Shown here piece after piece: positions 44,403-53,457 of a DNA stretch of 64,000 nucleotides. Below the pieces are notes generated by a model, which did no database searches, had not been told where the DNA came from, and saw only the letters and a list, made by a program, of their open reading frames with translations. Both the position numbers and the translations under genes were made by a program. Numbering within the stretch: position 1 is the first letter of the stretch; each line of letters opens with the position of its first letter. Origin of the DNA: Streptococcus suis (GTDB lineage Bacteria > Bacillota > Bacilli > Lactobacillales > Streptococcaceae); NCBI RefSeq assembly GCF_002960625.1, contig NZ_POJH01000034.1:20530-84529 (forward strand). Direction: 5' to 3'.

Positions 44403-44425
44403 ACTACCTCCTCTGTTTATTATTT

Positions 44426-44869
44426 TTATTTTGGGAATTCCCAGACGATATGGGGTGCAAGTGGACTGAGGAATTGATACACTTCATTGAAATCAGCTCC
44501 AGAAAGATTCTCAAGTTTCACCTCAGCCAAAAGAGTTCCTGTCCTTCCTACAATGCGTAGCCGTTTTGAATAATAATCACGGTATATGCGGACAAGCTCA
44601 TATTGAATTTTCCCAATTTCTGCTACAGGAATGGTTATTCTTTCTCCCAAAAGTTTGTTTTTATACTCTAAACACTGCTGATTAAGGACAAAGACCGGTC
44701 CTTGTTTCCGCCACAAATAAGCATAGAAGGCAGAAGGAACAGCTAACAATAGGTAGCCCAATCCTGATAGAATAGCAGGTTCTGGCTTTAACATTAAGCC
44801 CATACCAATCAAGATAAATACCATGCTAATAACAAGTGGTAATACAAAAGATCGTTTGTAGGAAATCAT
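44426..44869 (-). CDS. Two-helix membrane protein with bacterial PH-like domain
   Basis: 147 residues from the ATG at 44869 (GGAG seven bases upstream). Two helices (LPLVISMVFILIGMGLML; GLGYLLLAVPSAFYAYLW), then a domain of beta strands (GPVFVLNQQCLEYKNKLLGE to LENLSGADFNEVYQFLSPLA) ending HIVWEFPK. The same ending pattern occurs in the next upstream gene, so they are paralogues. Confidence 0.7.
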   Translation of the reverse strand: MISYKRSFVLPLVISMVFILIGMGLMLKPEPAILSGLGYLLLAVPSAFYAYLWRKQGPVFVLNQQCLEYKNKLLGERITIPVAEIGKIQYELVRIYRDYYSKRLRIVGRTGTLLAEVKLENLSGADFNEVYQFLSPLAPHIVWEFPK

Positions 44870-44910
44870 ATTCACACTCCTTTCTCAACAAGAGCTTCCA
44901 ATACACAAGA

Positions 44911-45645
44911 TTAGGGATAAATCCAGTTCATATCTGGAACCAAACTGCTAATATCGCGGTGAATACTATTGAAATCAGAATTTTCCAAGCTATTTAAATT
45001 GATTCTGTCCAAAATTGTATCATTAACATCTTTAAAATATAGGTACCTACTTGTAGAATAGCTCCCCGAATTCGAACGACGTTGATACCTCATACTGTAT
45101 TCTATCGCTGCAATTTCGTTCCAGTAGAGACGATGTTCTTCACGAAACATACCAGCCTTAAATTCAATATACTCCTCAGTCATTACTATTGCAATAGGCT
45201 GGCGAGATTTCAGATAGTTACTGATAAGAGCTCCAATAACAAAAGCAGCGGTAATTCCCCAAATAGCTAATATAATGGGAGATATGAACTCATTATTTTG
45301 AGTCTGCACCGTCTCGGCTTGTCTTCTAATACTGGATTTCCTCTCCTCCATCCTCTCATTGACAGTATCGACAATCTCTTGTAAACGCTCCTGGTACTCT
45401 GCATCCGTTTCATTTTCCATTTTTGGAGAGATGATTCTTGCCCGGTCAAGCGTCATTGGTTCAGCATCGAGTATGTATTGCTCACGGGTAGTCGATAGGT
45501 CTGTAGAAGAAGAAGTACTACTCCTGCTTAAGTCCGGTTGTGTAAGAAACAAGAAGAAGATTGTTACAATAGTGGCTGATATCAATATCCAGATAATGGA
45601 TGTTTGACCTTTTCTATATTCAATCCTATTCTTGATATTGCTCAT
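44911..45645 (-). CDS. Membrane protein with PH-like domain and extracellular coiled region
   Basis: 244 residues: helix 1 ([20 protein letters not shown]), a ~75-residue outside segment (Ser/Thr-rich, then charged helices), helix 2 ([20 protein letters not shown]) and a PH-like domain ending [25 protein letters not shown]. The ending parallels LENLSGADFNEVYQFL...WEFPK of the 44.4 kb gene. ATGA overlap with pepF places it in the pepF operon. Confidence 0.7.
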   Translation of the reverse strand: MSNIKNRIEYRKGQTSIIWILISATIVTIFFLFLTQPDLSRSSTSSSTDLSTTREQYILDAEPMTLDRARIISPKMENETDAEYQERLQEIVDTVNERMEERKSSIRRQAETVQTQNNEFISPIILAIWGITAAFVIGALISNYLKSRQPIAIVMTEEYIEFKAGMFREEHRLYWNEIAAIEYSMRYQRRSNSGSYSTSRYLYFKDVNDTILDRINLNSLENSDFNSIHRDISSLVPDMNWIYP

Positions 45646-47444
45646 TTATGAACCCCTTTTTCAACAAGAGCTTCCAATTCTTCCAAACGAGCCTCAAATA
45701 CCTTGAAGGCATCGTTGAGGTAATCTTCCTTGGTCATGTCTACACCTGCTTTGGCAATGACATTGAGGGAATAATCTGAGCTACCTGCTTTCAAGTAGTT
45801 GAGATAGTTTTCTTTGTCTTCTGGACTGCCATTAACAATCTTGTTTGCCAGAGCGGATGCTGCTGCGAAACCTGTCGCATACTGATAGACATAGAAATTG
45901 TAATAGAAGTGTGGAATACGAGCCCACTCAAACTGGATTTCTGGATTTTCTTCTGCAGAAAGTCCGTAGTACTTCTCATTTGTCTGACCGTACAATTCAT
46001 TGAGGAAATCAGCCGTCAAGACTTGACCTTCCTGGTCTGCCTTGTAGATTGCTTGTTCAAACTCGGCAAATTGGGTCTGGCGGAAGACTGTACCACGGAA
46101 ACCATCTAGGTAATGATTTAGAATAGCAAAGCGTTCCTTGTCATCTTCTACTTCTGCCAAGAGTTTTTCTGTCAAAAGATTTTCATTGGTCGTTGAAGCA
46201 ATTTCAGCCAAGAAAAGTGAATAATGGCCATAGACATAGGGTTGCGTCTTACGAGTCAACATAGAATGAAGTGAATGGCCTGTTTCATGGATAAGAGTGT
46301 ACATGTTATCCAAGTTATCCTGCCAGTTGAGAAGCATGAAGGCGTTGGTGTCGTAAGCACCTCCTGAGTATGCTCCTGAGCGTTTTCCTTCATTAACATG
46401 GACGTCAATCCAGCGGTTTTCGAAGGCTTCTTTTACAATAGCCGAATACTCCTCACCGAAAATTTCCAAGGTTTCTTGGCATTTTTTGAGAGCATCTTCA
46501 TAAGAAATCTTGGTACTGAAATCTGACAATGGTGTGTACATATCGTACATCTTCAAGTCATCAATACCCAAGAGTTTCTTACGCAAATTGATATAACGGT
46601 GCAAGAGCGGAAGGTGCTTGTTGACTGCCGCTACTAATGTATCGTAAACGGATTCTGGAATAAAATTGGCTGCAAGTGATGCGTGGCGGGCTGAGTCGTA
46701 CTTACGCAAACGAGCTTTCAGGTTATTGACTTTAACGTTAGACTGCAGAGTCTTAGCGTAGGTATGCTGGAACTGCTCGTAGGTACCGTACATAGCTTCG
46801 TATGCTTCTTGGCGGACCTCACGGTTTTTAGACTCCATAAAATGAATGTAGTTACCGTGTGAAAGGGGCACCAAGTGACCGTCCTCATCTGCGATTTCTG
46901 GGAAACGCAGGCTAGCATTGTCTAAGACTGAGAAGGTTTCAGCAGGTGACTCGAAAATCTCGCTGGTCGCAGCAAGGACTTCTTCTACTTCTTGTGACAG
47001 GACATGGTCCTTGGCTGCTAAGAGTTTTTCAAATTGATGGCTGTACTGCACAAGAGCAGGTTCTTCTGCCTTAAAGGCTTCCAACTGCTCTTCGGTAATG
47101 GCCATAAATTCTGGCTCATAGAAGGCAAAAGTCTGAGAAAAAACTGAGTAAATGCTCAGAGCTTTAGCTTGAAATTCCTGGTACTTCCCTTCACGAGTGT
47201 CTTGGTCATTTTTCATGGACGCATAGACATAGAGTTTTTCAAGTCGACGCATAAGGCCAAGCTGGGTTTCGCTAATCTCCAAGAGACTCTTAGCAGAATC
47301 CAGCAAGTGACCTGCAAAAACCTTGGCCTTGTCTGTTTCTACCTGGATAGCCTCCAACTCAGCTTCCCAAGCCTCATCTGTTGGGAAAATTGTGGTCAAA
47401 TCCCACTGGTATTTTTCTTCGATTTCATAACGTTGTTTAGACAT
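45642..47444 (-). CDS. pepF: Oligoendopeptidase F
   Basis: 600 residues from the ATG at 47444 (GGAGGATATATT); seven upstream codons belong to the leader. M3-family zinc peptidase with HETGH in [20 protein letters not shown] and the third ligand Glu in [10 protein letters not shown]. It cuts 7-17 residue peptides in the cytoplasm. A TGGTAGAAT extended -10 lies 22 bases before the start. Confidence 0.95.
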   Translation of the reverse strand: MSKQRYEIEEKYQWDLTTIFPTDEAWEAELEAIQVETDKAKVFAGHLLDSAKSLLEISETQLGLMRRLEKLYVYASMKNDQDTREGKYQEFQAKALSIYSVFSQTFAFYEPEFMAITEEQLEAFKAEEPALVQYSHQFEKLLAAKDHVLSQEVEEVLAATSEIFESPAETFSVLDNASLRFPEIADEDGHLVPLSHGNYIHFMESKNREVRQEAYEAMYGTYEQFQHTYAKTLQSNVKVNNLKARLRKYDSARHASLAANFIPESVYDTLVAAVNKHLPLLHRYINLRKKLLGIDDLKMYDMYTPLSDFSTKISYEDALKKCQETLEIFGEEYSAIVKEAFENRWIDVHVNEGKRSGAYSGGAYDTNAFMLLNWQDNLDNMYTLIHETGHSLHSMLTRKTQPYVYGHYSLFLAEIASTTNENLLTEKLLAEVEDDKERFAILNHYLDGFRGTVFRQTQFAEFEQAIYKADQEGQVLTADFLNELYGQTNEKYYGLSAEENPEIQFEWARIPHFYYNFYVYQYATGFAAASALANKIVNGSPEDKENYLNYLKAGSSDYSLNVIAKAGVDMTKEDYLNDAFKVFEARLEELEALVEKGVHK

Positions 47445-47472
47445 AATATATCCTCCGTAGCTCATATTCTAC

Positions 47473-47513
47473 CATAAAAAAGCCCCTCTTTCCAACGGAA
47501 AGTGGAGGCTTAC
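47473..47513 (-). terminator. Terminator after the lipoprotein gene
   Basis: AAGCCTCCACTTTCC and GGAAAGAGGGGCTT pair with small mismatches around GTT, followed by TTTTA on the minus strand. Confidence 0.82.
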
Positions 47514-47516
47514 ACT

Positions 47517-48143
47517 TTACTCACCATCAGTAAAGTAAGTCTTGGCATCTGCTACTGCTTCCTTGACAAAGCTATCATAGAATGCAAGATTGGGGATACC
47601 ATATTTATTTAACAAACCGTCAACGTAACTGCTTCCTTCAGCCTCTTTGATACTTCCTTTTCTCTCCTGATTATTAGCCTGATGGACAAAATTTCCTTGT
47701 AGGTCAATCGTTAAATCTCCATCATTTGCAAAAGCGATAGAGTAGCCACTAGCTACAAAATATTGTCCAATCTGTCCAGTAGCCTCACTTGCCTTCTCTT
47801 CGCCTTCATATTCGTCAGTCGCTACTGTATAGTCACCGCTTTCGACGAAATAGGTTACCTTACAACCACTTTGGTAGGAAAGCATATAATATTCATCAGT
47901 GTAAAGATATTCCGTACCATCTTCAAAGACTATGAGTGTTCCTCCGTCATCTCCTACTTCTTTAGATGCTACTTTCTGACTATGCTGGGTTGTAAACTTT
48001 TGAGCCTCTTTCTCATTGATAGTTTGTACTTGCTGATTCGAGGCAGTGCTCGTTTGTCCTTCCGTATACTTTACAGCACAGGCTGATAGGCATGCCAATA
48101 AGAGTAAAGAAGCACCTATTATAGTTACTCGACTCCGTTTCAT
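47517..48143 (-). CDS. Lipoprotein of unknown function
   Basis: 208 residues. The signal IIGASLLLLACLSAC gives a lipobox with the modified Cys at about residue 22. A Gln/Ser/Thr linker leads to a globular domain (DDGGTLIVFEDGTEYLYTDE, QSGCKVTYFVESGDYTVATD). The second ATG (48143) is used since GGGGG is seven bases away. It has its own promoter inside the coiA 3' end. Confidence 0.75.
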   Translation of the reverse strand: MKRSRVTIIGASLLLLACLSACAVKYTEGQTSTASNQQVQTINEKEAQKFTTQHSQKVASKEVGDDGGTLIVFEDGTEYLYTDEYYMLSYQSGCKVTYFVESGDYTVATDEYEGEEKASEATGQIGQYFVASGYSIAFANDGDLTIDLQGNFVHQANNQERKGSIKEAEGSSYVDGLLNKYGIPNLAFYDSFVKEAVADAKTYFTDGE

Positions 48144-48173
48144 CACAAGACCCCCTTGTAAACCTTTTCTTTT

Positions 48174-48202
48174 ATTATATCATTATTTACACATTTTGTC
48201 TA
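48174..48202 (-). promoter_or_regulatory. Lipoprotein gene promoter
   Basis: TAGACA (48202-48197), 17 bases, TATAAT (48179-48174) with a TGA extension, overlapping the last codons of coiA. Confidence 0.7.
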
Positions 48203-49131
48203 TGAATTATAGGCGGATACAGAACTTGTTTTTCCTTGTCTTGCATTTTGTCATAAAACTTATCAAAAGCTAGATAAATTGGTGTCAGGTCTTGTTTGAT
48301 TTGGGCAAAGCCAATGGCAGAGCGGGGCAGGCGGATTTGGGGATACCAGTCATCCAAGGACTGAGTGAGCAAGTTTTTCCCTTGCTGGTAGGCTAGCTCC
48401 TGCAACTTCATCCACTTAGGTACACGATAATAGAGCTGCTTGGTGATATAGTCTACCAAGTTTTTATCCATCGGACAGGTAAAGTAGGACAAACTTTGCT
48501 TGGCATAGGGCAGCCGAAATATATCCAGTAAATCACCCTGACCAAAGGAAAAGACTTTCGTTAGACAGTGAACCTTGCCACGCAGGTCTTCATGAATGAG
48601 GTAGCGAAGCCGCAGCTCCTTCTTCTCATCATCCAATTCCCAGAGGTGAAAGCCCATATTCATACTAAAGGAGAGAAACTGCTTGTGCAATTTGGTCAAC
48701 CTATCCTTGAGCCACAAATCCTTGCCTAGCAACCAGAGAACTTGGTAACCAGCATTACAATAGGCTTGCGTCCGTTCCTGCAAACGAGAAATCGGCAGAC
48801 TGGAACATTGGACCTCTAAGGCGAGTCGCTTATTCACCAATAAATCTGCTAGTTGGTTGATCTCTGGTAGGTATTTTTCCAACTCAACCGGCTCCTTTTC
48901 TGCCAGCCAACTGTAAAGCTCTGATTTGAGGGAAAGGTGCTGGGCAGATTCATTCTCCGTAAAAAACGGGCAGTCTTTCCGACTAACATGGGCAAAGTGC
49001 GGTCGCATGATTTTACCAGAACGGTAGCGGACTGGACTAGAACACTGGGGACAGTAAAAGTCTTCACCTCTCAAATCCTGAACTTCTAGGAGATTGAACA
49101 AGTGATTGGTTTTATTTTTTACGATAAACAT
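48187..49131 (-). CDS. coiA: Competence protein CoiA
   Basis: 314 residues. N-terminal zinc-ribbon-like FYCPQCSSPVRYRSGKIMRP HFAH, then the nuclease-like domain (LADLLVNKRLALEVQCSSLP), matching the CoiA family needed in transformation recombination. A cin-box (TACGAATA) sits 19 bases before the ATG, marking a late, ComX-dependent competence gene. Confidence 0.93.
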   Translation of the reverse strand: MFIVKNKTNHLFNLLEVQDLRGEDFYCPQCSSPVRYRSGKIMRPHFAHVSRKDCPFFTENESAQHLSLKSELYSWLAEKEPVELEKYLPEINQLADLLVNKRLALEVQCSSLPISRLQERTQAYCNAGYQVLWLLGKDLWLKDRLTKLHKQFLSFSMNMGFHLWELDDEKKELRLRYLIHEDLRGKVHCLTKVFSFGQGDLLDIFRLPYAKQSLSYFTCPMDKNLVDYITKQLYYRVPKWMKLQELAYQQGKNLLTQSLDDWYPQIRLPRSAIGFAQIKQDLTPIYLAFDKFYDKMQDKEKQVLYPPIIHRQNV

Positions 49132-49150
49132 ATTTCCTCCTCATCCTATG

Positions 49151-49158
49151 TATTCGTA
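49151..49158 (-). promoter_or_regulatory. ComX cin-box (combox) of coiA
   Basis: TACGAATA on the minus strand, exact match to the streptococcal SigX recognition core, preceded by TTT. Confidence 0.88.
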
Positions 49159-49202
49159 AAAGCAGTCAAGATGTTGGCAGGAAGTTGCTCATTCTATTTC
49201 AG

Positions 49203-49264
49203 TAGAAATCATTTCTAAACATCATAATATATCATTTGTTTTCCTTATATTTTTTTGTTATAGT
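49203..49264 (+). promoter_or_regulatory. Promoter and palindrome of the BTAD activator gene
   Basis: TAGAAATCATTTCTA (49203-49217) is a perfect 15-bp palindrome. It lies 18 bases upstream of TTGTTT (49236-49241), 17 bases, TATAGT (49259-49264). It may be an operator for the activator or another regulator. Confidence 0.65.
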
Positions 49265-49294
49265 AGATACAAGAACAACTGGAGGCGCTTACTT

Positions 49295-52249
49295 ATGACA
49301 AGGTTATCTTGTTTACTATTTGGAACTCCGACTATCTTAGTCAATCAAGCGGAAATCACACCATCCTATGCCAAAATCAGTGCCCTGATTTATTATCTTA
49401 TGTTAAAAGGTGAAGCCAGTCGTGAAGAGGTAGCTACACTCTTGTGGGGGGATAAAAATTCCGAGAAGGCTAGAAAAAACTTACGGAATACTATTTATCA
49501 GACCAACAGAGAGCTAGGATGTGAAGCTATTGTCAGTCCCAGCAGGTCCATGCTTGCTATCAATCCCCATATTGCTATTGCCTGTGATGTGCAGCTATTC
49601 TTGTCAGACCCTGTTCACCAGCTCCATCTCTTCAAGGGAGAGTTTCTGGAAAATTTTTATATCAAGAATTGCCAAGAGTTTGACTTTTGGATAGAAAAAA
49701 TCAAGTCCCAACTGGAAAAGACCTATCTGACAGCCTGCCAGCAGTTGCTGGAAAAACAAGAGCGCTTGTCTGACTTAGAAGAAGCTGAGCACCTCATCCT
49801 TCGGATGATTAGCATGGATGAGTTCAATGAAGAGCATTATCTTAGCTTGATGAAACTCTATTTGGAGGAAGGACAGACACGAAAGATTATTGAAACCTAT
49901 CATCGCTTGGCACAACTGTTGGATAAGGAGCTAGGAATCGGACCTGGTGAAGCGATAAAAAACCTCTATTATCAAGTCGTCAGGGACCATGCAGAGAAAA
50001 AAGACACTCAGTTAGCTCCCAAAACCGACTACTTTTATGGAAGAATCGAAGAAATCCATGCTCTCGAACATTTCCTAGCCTCTGTCTTAGAAACTGGTAG
50101 TCGTGCCTTTTTCCTCCACGGTGAAGTTGGCTCAGGAAAACGAAGCCTGGTCCGTCAGGTCTTGGCTAACCAGGACCAACGGTTTTCTATCATTCATATC
50201 AACTGTTTACCAGAGGACCTCTACAAGCCATACTCCATTTGGCGAAAGATAAGTCATAACTATCAATGGATTTTCCAAGAGACATTGGATACAAGACTGT
50301 CTTTGGAAGAAACAAGGAAGCGTGAAGACTTGATTGATGGTTTGGAAAAGACCTGTCAGAAACAAGCTCTACTGTTCTTGATTGAGGATGCTCATTGGAT
50401 GGATAAAGAGAGTTTACAAGTAGTGCTGGACTGTATTCATGCTCTTAGCCGTGCTCCTCTAGCATTTCTATTCACCAGAAACTTACGGCAAAATAAGGAA
50501 ATGGATTATCTTGAGCATTACCTGTATAACCATCAGCTTGCAGAAAACCTTTATTTGAAAAATTTATCCCTCGCTGACAGTCAGGACTTTTTAAAAGAAC
50601 TGAGCCAGCAGGATGCTCTTTCTAATTTAGAGCAAATTTACCATTTTAGTCAAGGCAATCTCTTTCTCCTTGACCAATACGCCCAGCAAATCAGGGAGGG
50701 CCGTGAATTCCATCCTCTAACGGCAGCTATTCGGTCAAAAATGGCTTTGCAGGTCCATGGCCTTGATACAAAAGAAGAGGAGTTACTCAACTACCTTTCG
50801 ACCTGTAGTGCTGGAAGTGATGTTAGTCTATTGGCTGATTTAATGGGACTAAGCCATCATGAAATGGCTGTATTGGTGGATCAGCTAACCAGCAAATCCC
50901 TTATCCTGCAAAAAGAGGTTGATGATCGACTGGAAGTGCAATTTCGTCAAGCTGTCTTAGGAGAATTTCTCTACGATCAGCTACCTCTATCAAAAAGAAG
51001 AATTTTGCATGAACAAATTGCCTTTCATCTCATCCAAAAATTACAACTTCAACCCAACAACAGCGTCTTATTGCTAAAGATTGCAAGGCATTTTACTGCT
51101 GCCAAGCAACCTCTGATGGCTCTGGAATATCGTTTACAACACTTAAATCTGGCAATCAAGTCACACTACGATCTTTTTCCTTTGGGCTCTAGTAAGGACC
51201 AACTAAGTGGGGGCAAGGAAGAAGAGAATGTGCTCTGGATCCAGGAACAGTTGGCTGAGGTGCGGGAAACCATGGCTCATCTCGAAAAGCTTTATGGCGA
51301 CCAGCGTCAGTTCCAGCTTCTTCAAGTTCGATTTGAATTTTATGAAGGTCGCTACTATATCCGAATCGGTAATTACCAGAAGGGGGTTAGCAGTATCCGT
51401 AAGGTGATTGCCAGAGCCCACGCCCTCCATGAACAAGATTATCTATTGAAAGGCTATCGACAGTTTATCCATTACTGCATCCAGATTGAAAACATAAGTG
51501 ACCTGGGCTACTATGCTGAATTAGGTCTGGAAACTGCTATAGAGGCTAATGATCACCAAGCCATCGGAATGTTTCTGCGCTTTAAGGGACTTTTTAATCT
51601 CATGTTAGGGGATGAGGAGAAGGCTAGTCGTCTTCTCTACGAAGCCATTGATTGCTTTAGTCTGACAGCTTCTATGCGGAAGAAATACGCCATTCAGATT
51701 GCGGCTGCCCTAGATTACTTGGCGGAGATGGCTCAGATTCGCAGAGATTTTCTGACTGCCATCCACCTGCAAAAAGACGCCATTGAATTGATGCAAGACC
51801 AGGCTCCTCAATCATCTACTCTTGGTTTTTATATCGGCTTGGGGACTTCCTACTATCATCTGCAAGATTTTGACCAGGCTCATTCCATCTTTCAGGCGGC
51901 TATTCAAGAAGTCAATCAACAGATTTATCCTTGGAAGGAAGTACAGCTCAAGCTCTATTTAGCGCTACTAGGTTGCCAGAAACAAGACTACACAGGAGTT
52001 CATGACCTGCTAGATAGGAAAGAAGCTTTGATTTCTCGCTATTCTAATCCAAGAGATAAGGGCATGATTTATTACCTAATGGCAAAATTGAAGAATGAAA
52101 TGAGGGACAATCCCCTACTAGAAGCTACATTTGCTCAAAAATTAGACGAGGACTTGAGCCACTACTACCACATCGCCAAACAATTCCTGAACCCTTATCG
52201 CGACCGTTTGCTTCTGGAAGATTTGGAGAATTTCATGAAAGCAAACTAA
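49295..52249 (+). CDS. SARP/BTAD-type transcriptional activator with ATPase and TPR regions
   Basis: 984 residues. Residues ~1-95 are an OmpR/SARP-like winged helix (ISALIYYLMLKGEASREEVA, KARKNLRNTIYQTNRELG). Residues ~95-245 are a bacterial transcriptional activation (BTAD) helical domain. Residues ~250-500 are a STAND-type NTPase with Walker A HGEVGSGKRSL and Walker B LLFLIEDAHWMD. The rest is TPR-like helices (~600-984). It lies convergent to hutG, next to the hut cluster, and no other regulator is present there, so it probably activates hut genes; this is inference. Confidence 0.85.
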   Translation: MTRLSCLLFGTPTILVNQAEITPSYAKISALIYYLMLKGEASREEVATLLWGDKNSEKARKNLRNTIYQTNRELGCEAIVSPSRSMLAINPHIAIACDVQLFLSDPVHQLHLFKGEFLENFYIKNCQEFDFWIEKIKSQLEKTYLTACQQLLEKQERLSDLEEAEHLILRMISMDEFNEEHYLSLMKLYLEEGQTRKIIETYHRLAQLLDKELGIGPGEAIKNLYYQVVRDHAEKKDTQLAPKTDYFYGRIEEIHALEHFLASVLETGSRAFFLHGEVGSGKRSLVRQVLANQDQRFSIIHINCLPEDLYKPYSIWRKISHNYQWIFQETLDTRLSLEETRKREDLIDGLEKTCQKQALLFLIEDAHWMDKESLQVVLDCIHALSRAPLAFLFTRNLRQNKEMDYLEHYLYNHQLAENLYLKNLSLADSQDFLKELSQQDALSNLEQIYHFSQGNLFLLDQYAQQIREGREFHPLTAAIRSKMALQVHGLDTKEEELLNYLSTCSAGSDVSLLADLMGLSHHEMAVLVDQLTSKSLILQKEVDDRLEVQFRQAVLGEFLYDQLPLSKRRILHEQIAFHLIQKLQLQPNNSVLLLKIARHFTAAKQPLMALEYRLQHLNLAIKSHYDLFPLGSSKDQLSGGKEEENVLWIQEQLAEVRETMAHLEKLYGDQRQFQLLQVRFEFYEGRYYIRIGNYQKGVSSIRKVIARAHALHEQDYLLKGYRQFIHYCIQIENISDLGYYAELGLETAIEANDHQAIGMFLRFKGLFNLMLGDEEKASRLLYEAIDCFSLTASMRKKYAIQIAAALDYLAEMAQIRRDFLTAIHLQKDAIELMQDQAPQSSTLGFYIGLGTSYYHLQDFDQAHSIFQAAIQEVNQQIYPWKEVQLKLYLALLGCQKQDYTGVHDLLDRKEALISRYSNPRDKGMIYYLMAKLKNEMRDNPLLEATFAQKLDEDLSHYYHIAKQFLNPYRDRLLLEDLENFMKAN

Positions 52250-52275
52250 ATAAGCTCAACTACAATCATACAACC

Positions 52276-52315
52276 AAAAAGGAAGGACCTATTCAGTGAT
52301 AGTCCTTCCTTTTTT
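52276..52315. terminator. Bidirectional terminator between activator and hutG
   Basis: AAAGGAAGGAC and GTCCTTCCTTT pair around CTATTCAGTGATA, with A- and T-runs on both sides. Confidence 0.9.
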
Positions 52316-52337
52316 CTAGTTATCCTAGGAAAAGTCT

Positions 52338-53333
52338 TTATTTTCTGTCGTGTGTTTGAACCAAAATCCGTGTCAGATAGAAAATAAGCGTTGCTGCTAA
52401 GTTGGCCGTATGGTTGTCTATATCATGAGGTGGAGATGTTTCAACAATATCGATACCAACAATTTTATCGCTAGCAGCCAAATACTGTAAGAGTAGAACG
52501 GCTAGGTTTGGATCAATCCCAAGAGACTGAATGGCGCTGACACCTGGGGCAGAGCCCACTGAAAAACAATCCATATCAATGGTCAGATGGATAGCCTGCT
52601 GACGCTGAATAAACTCATCTAGGTAAGAGCAAATTTTTTCATAGCCCATTACGTAGAGATTTTGCCCGGTTAAAAAGGAAATATCTGCTGATTTAGCAAC
52701 AAAGTCAAAGAGAAAGAGATTGGTATTGTGTTCTTGAATTCCTAAGGCTAAGTAAGGAAATTCGTAGCCCCTTGCCCTACAATCATCATAAATCTGCCGA
52801 AAACCAGTACCAGAATTTGGACCTGTTTGGTCATAAGGACGAAGGTCAAAATGAGCGTCGAAATTGATAACAGCAATCGGCTCTTCCTGCTCTAAGCCAG
52901 CCTGCAGGCCCTTGTAATGTCCATAGGCCGTTTCATGTCCTCCACCCAGGACAATCGGAAAAAGGTTCAAGTCCAGCATCCGCTGAACAGCTGCAGCCAG
53001 ACTGTCCTGCAATTCTGCCAAGCTACAATTAGGCCCATCTATGTCCCCCACATCGTAAATCTTGACTTCGTTGCCCAAATGCCAAGGTAGTTTGGCTAGT
53101 TGGGTTCGGATACTACTGGCCCCCTCTACTGCTCCAACACGTCCATGATTGATATAGACACCTTTATCACTCTTAAATCCAATGATTCCAAAATGCTTGC
53201 CCTCTAAGCGTTCAAGTGTTTGGTTATTGAGATCGATAAATTCCATCACCATGCCCCATTTGGCAGTATAGAGATCATCGTCAACCCCTCTTTGATAGTA
53301 GGAATAGGTTGTTGGATAATAGTTACTTAGCAT
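52338..53333 (-). CDS. hutG: Formimidoylglutamase
   Basis: 331 residues, arginase/ureohydrolase fold. Mn ligands are visible in [31 protein letters not shown] and [19 protein letters not shown]. It hydrolyses formiminoglutamate to glutamate and formamide. It is last in the hut operon, separated from hutH by a strong hairpin. Confidence 0.92.
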   Translation of the reverse strand: MLSNYYPTTYSYYQRGVDDDLYTAKWGMVMEFIDLNNQTLERLEGKHFGIIGFKSDKGVYINHGRVGAVEGASSIRTQLAKLPWHLGNEVKIYDVGDIDGPNCSLAELQDSLAAAVQRMLDLNLFPIVLGGGHETAYGHYKGLQAGLEQEEPIAVINFDAHFDLRPYDQTGPNSGTGFRQIYDDCRARGYEFPYLALGIQEHNTNLFLFDFVAKSADISFLTGQNLYVMGYEKICSYLDEFIQRQQAIHLTIDMDCFSVGSAPGVSAIQSLGIDPNLAVLLLQYLAASDKIVGIDIVETSPPHDIDNHTANLAATLIFYLTRILVQTHDRK

Positions 53334-53374
53334 GTTTTCTCCTAGTTATCATCTTCATCATCAAACTCTGACAG

Positions 53375-53410
53375 AATAGGAGGTCTTGTTCCTTGATAAG
53401 ACCTCCTATT
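53375..53410 (-). promoter_or_regulatory. 13-bp perfect hairpin between hutH and hutG
   Basis: AATAGGAGGTCTT and AAGACCTCCTATT pair perfectly around a ten-base loop. There is no T-run on the minus strand, so it is not a normal terminator there. The stem contains an SD-like GGAGG and its complement. Likely an RNA-processing or stability element between the two genes. Confidence 0.6.
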
Positions 53411-53457
53411 TAGTATAGCTATCTTATTACTTCCTGTCAAATTCTGATCAGGCTGGC

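Noticed and set aside
48187..49131. coiA-pepF as a direct two-gene operon as in pneumococcus
   Set aside because: Here a lipoprotein gene with its own promoter and a terminator separates them.
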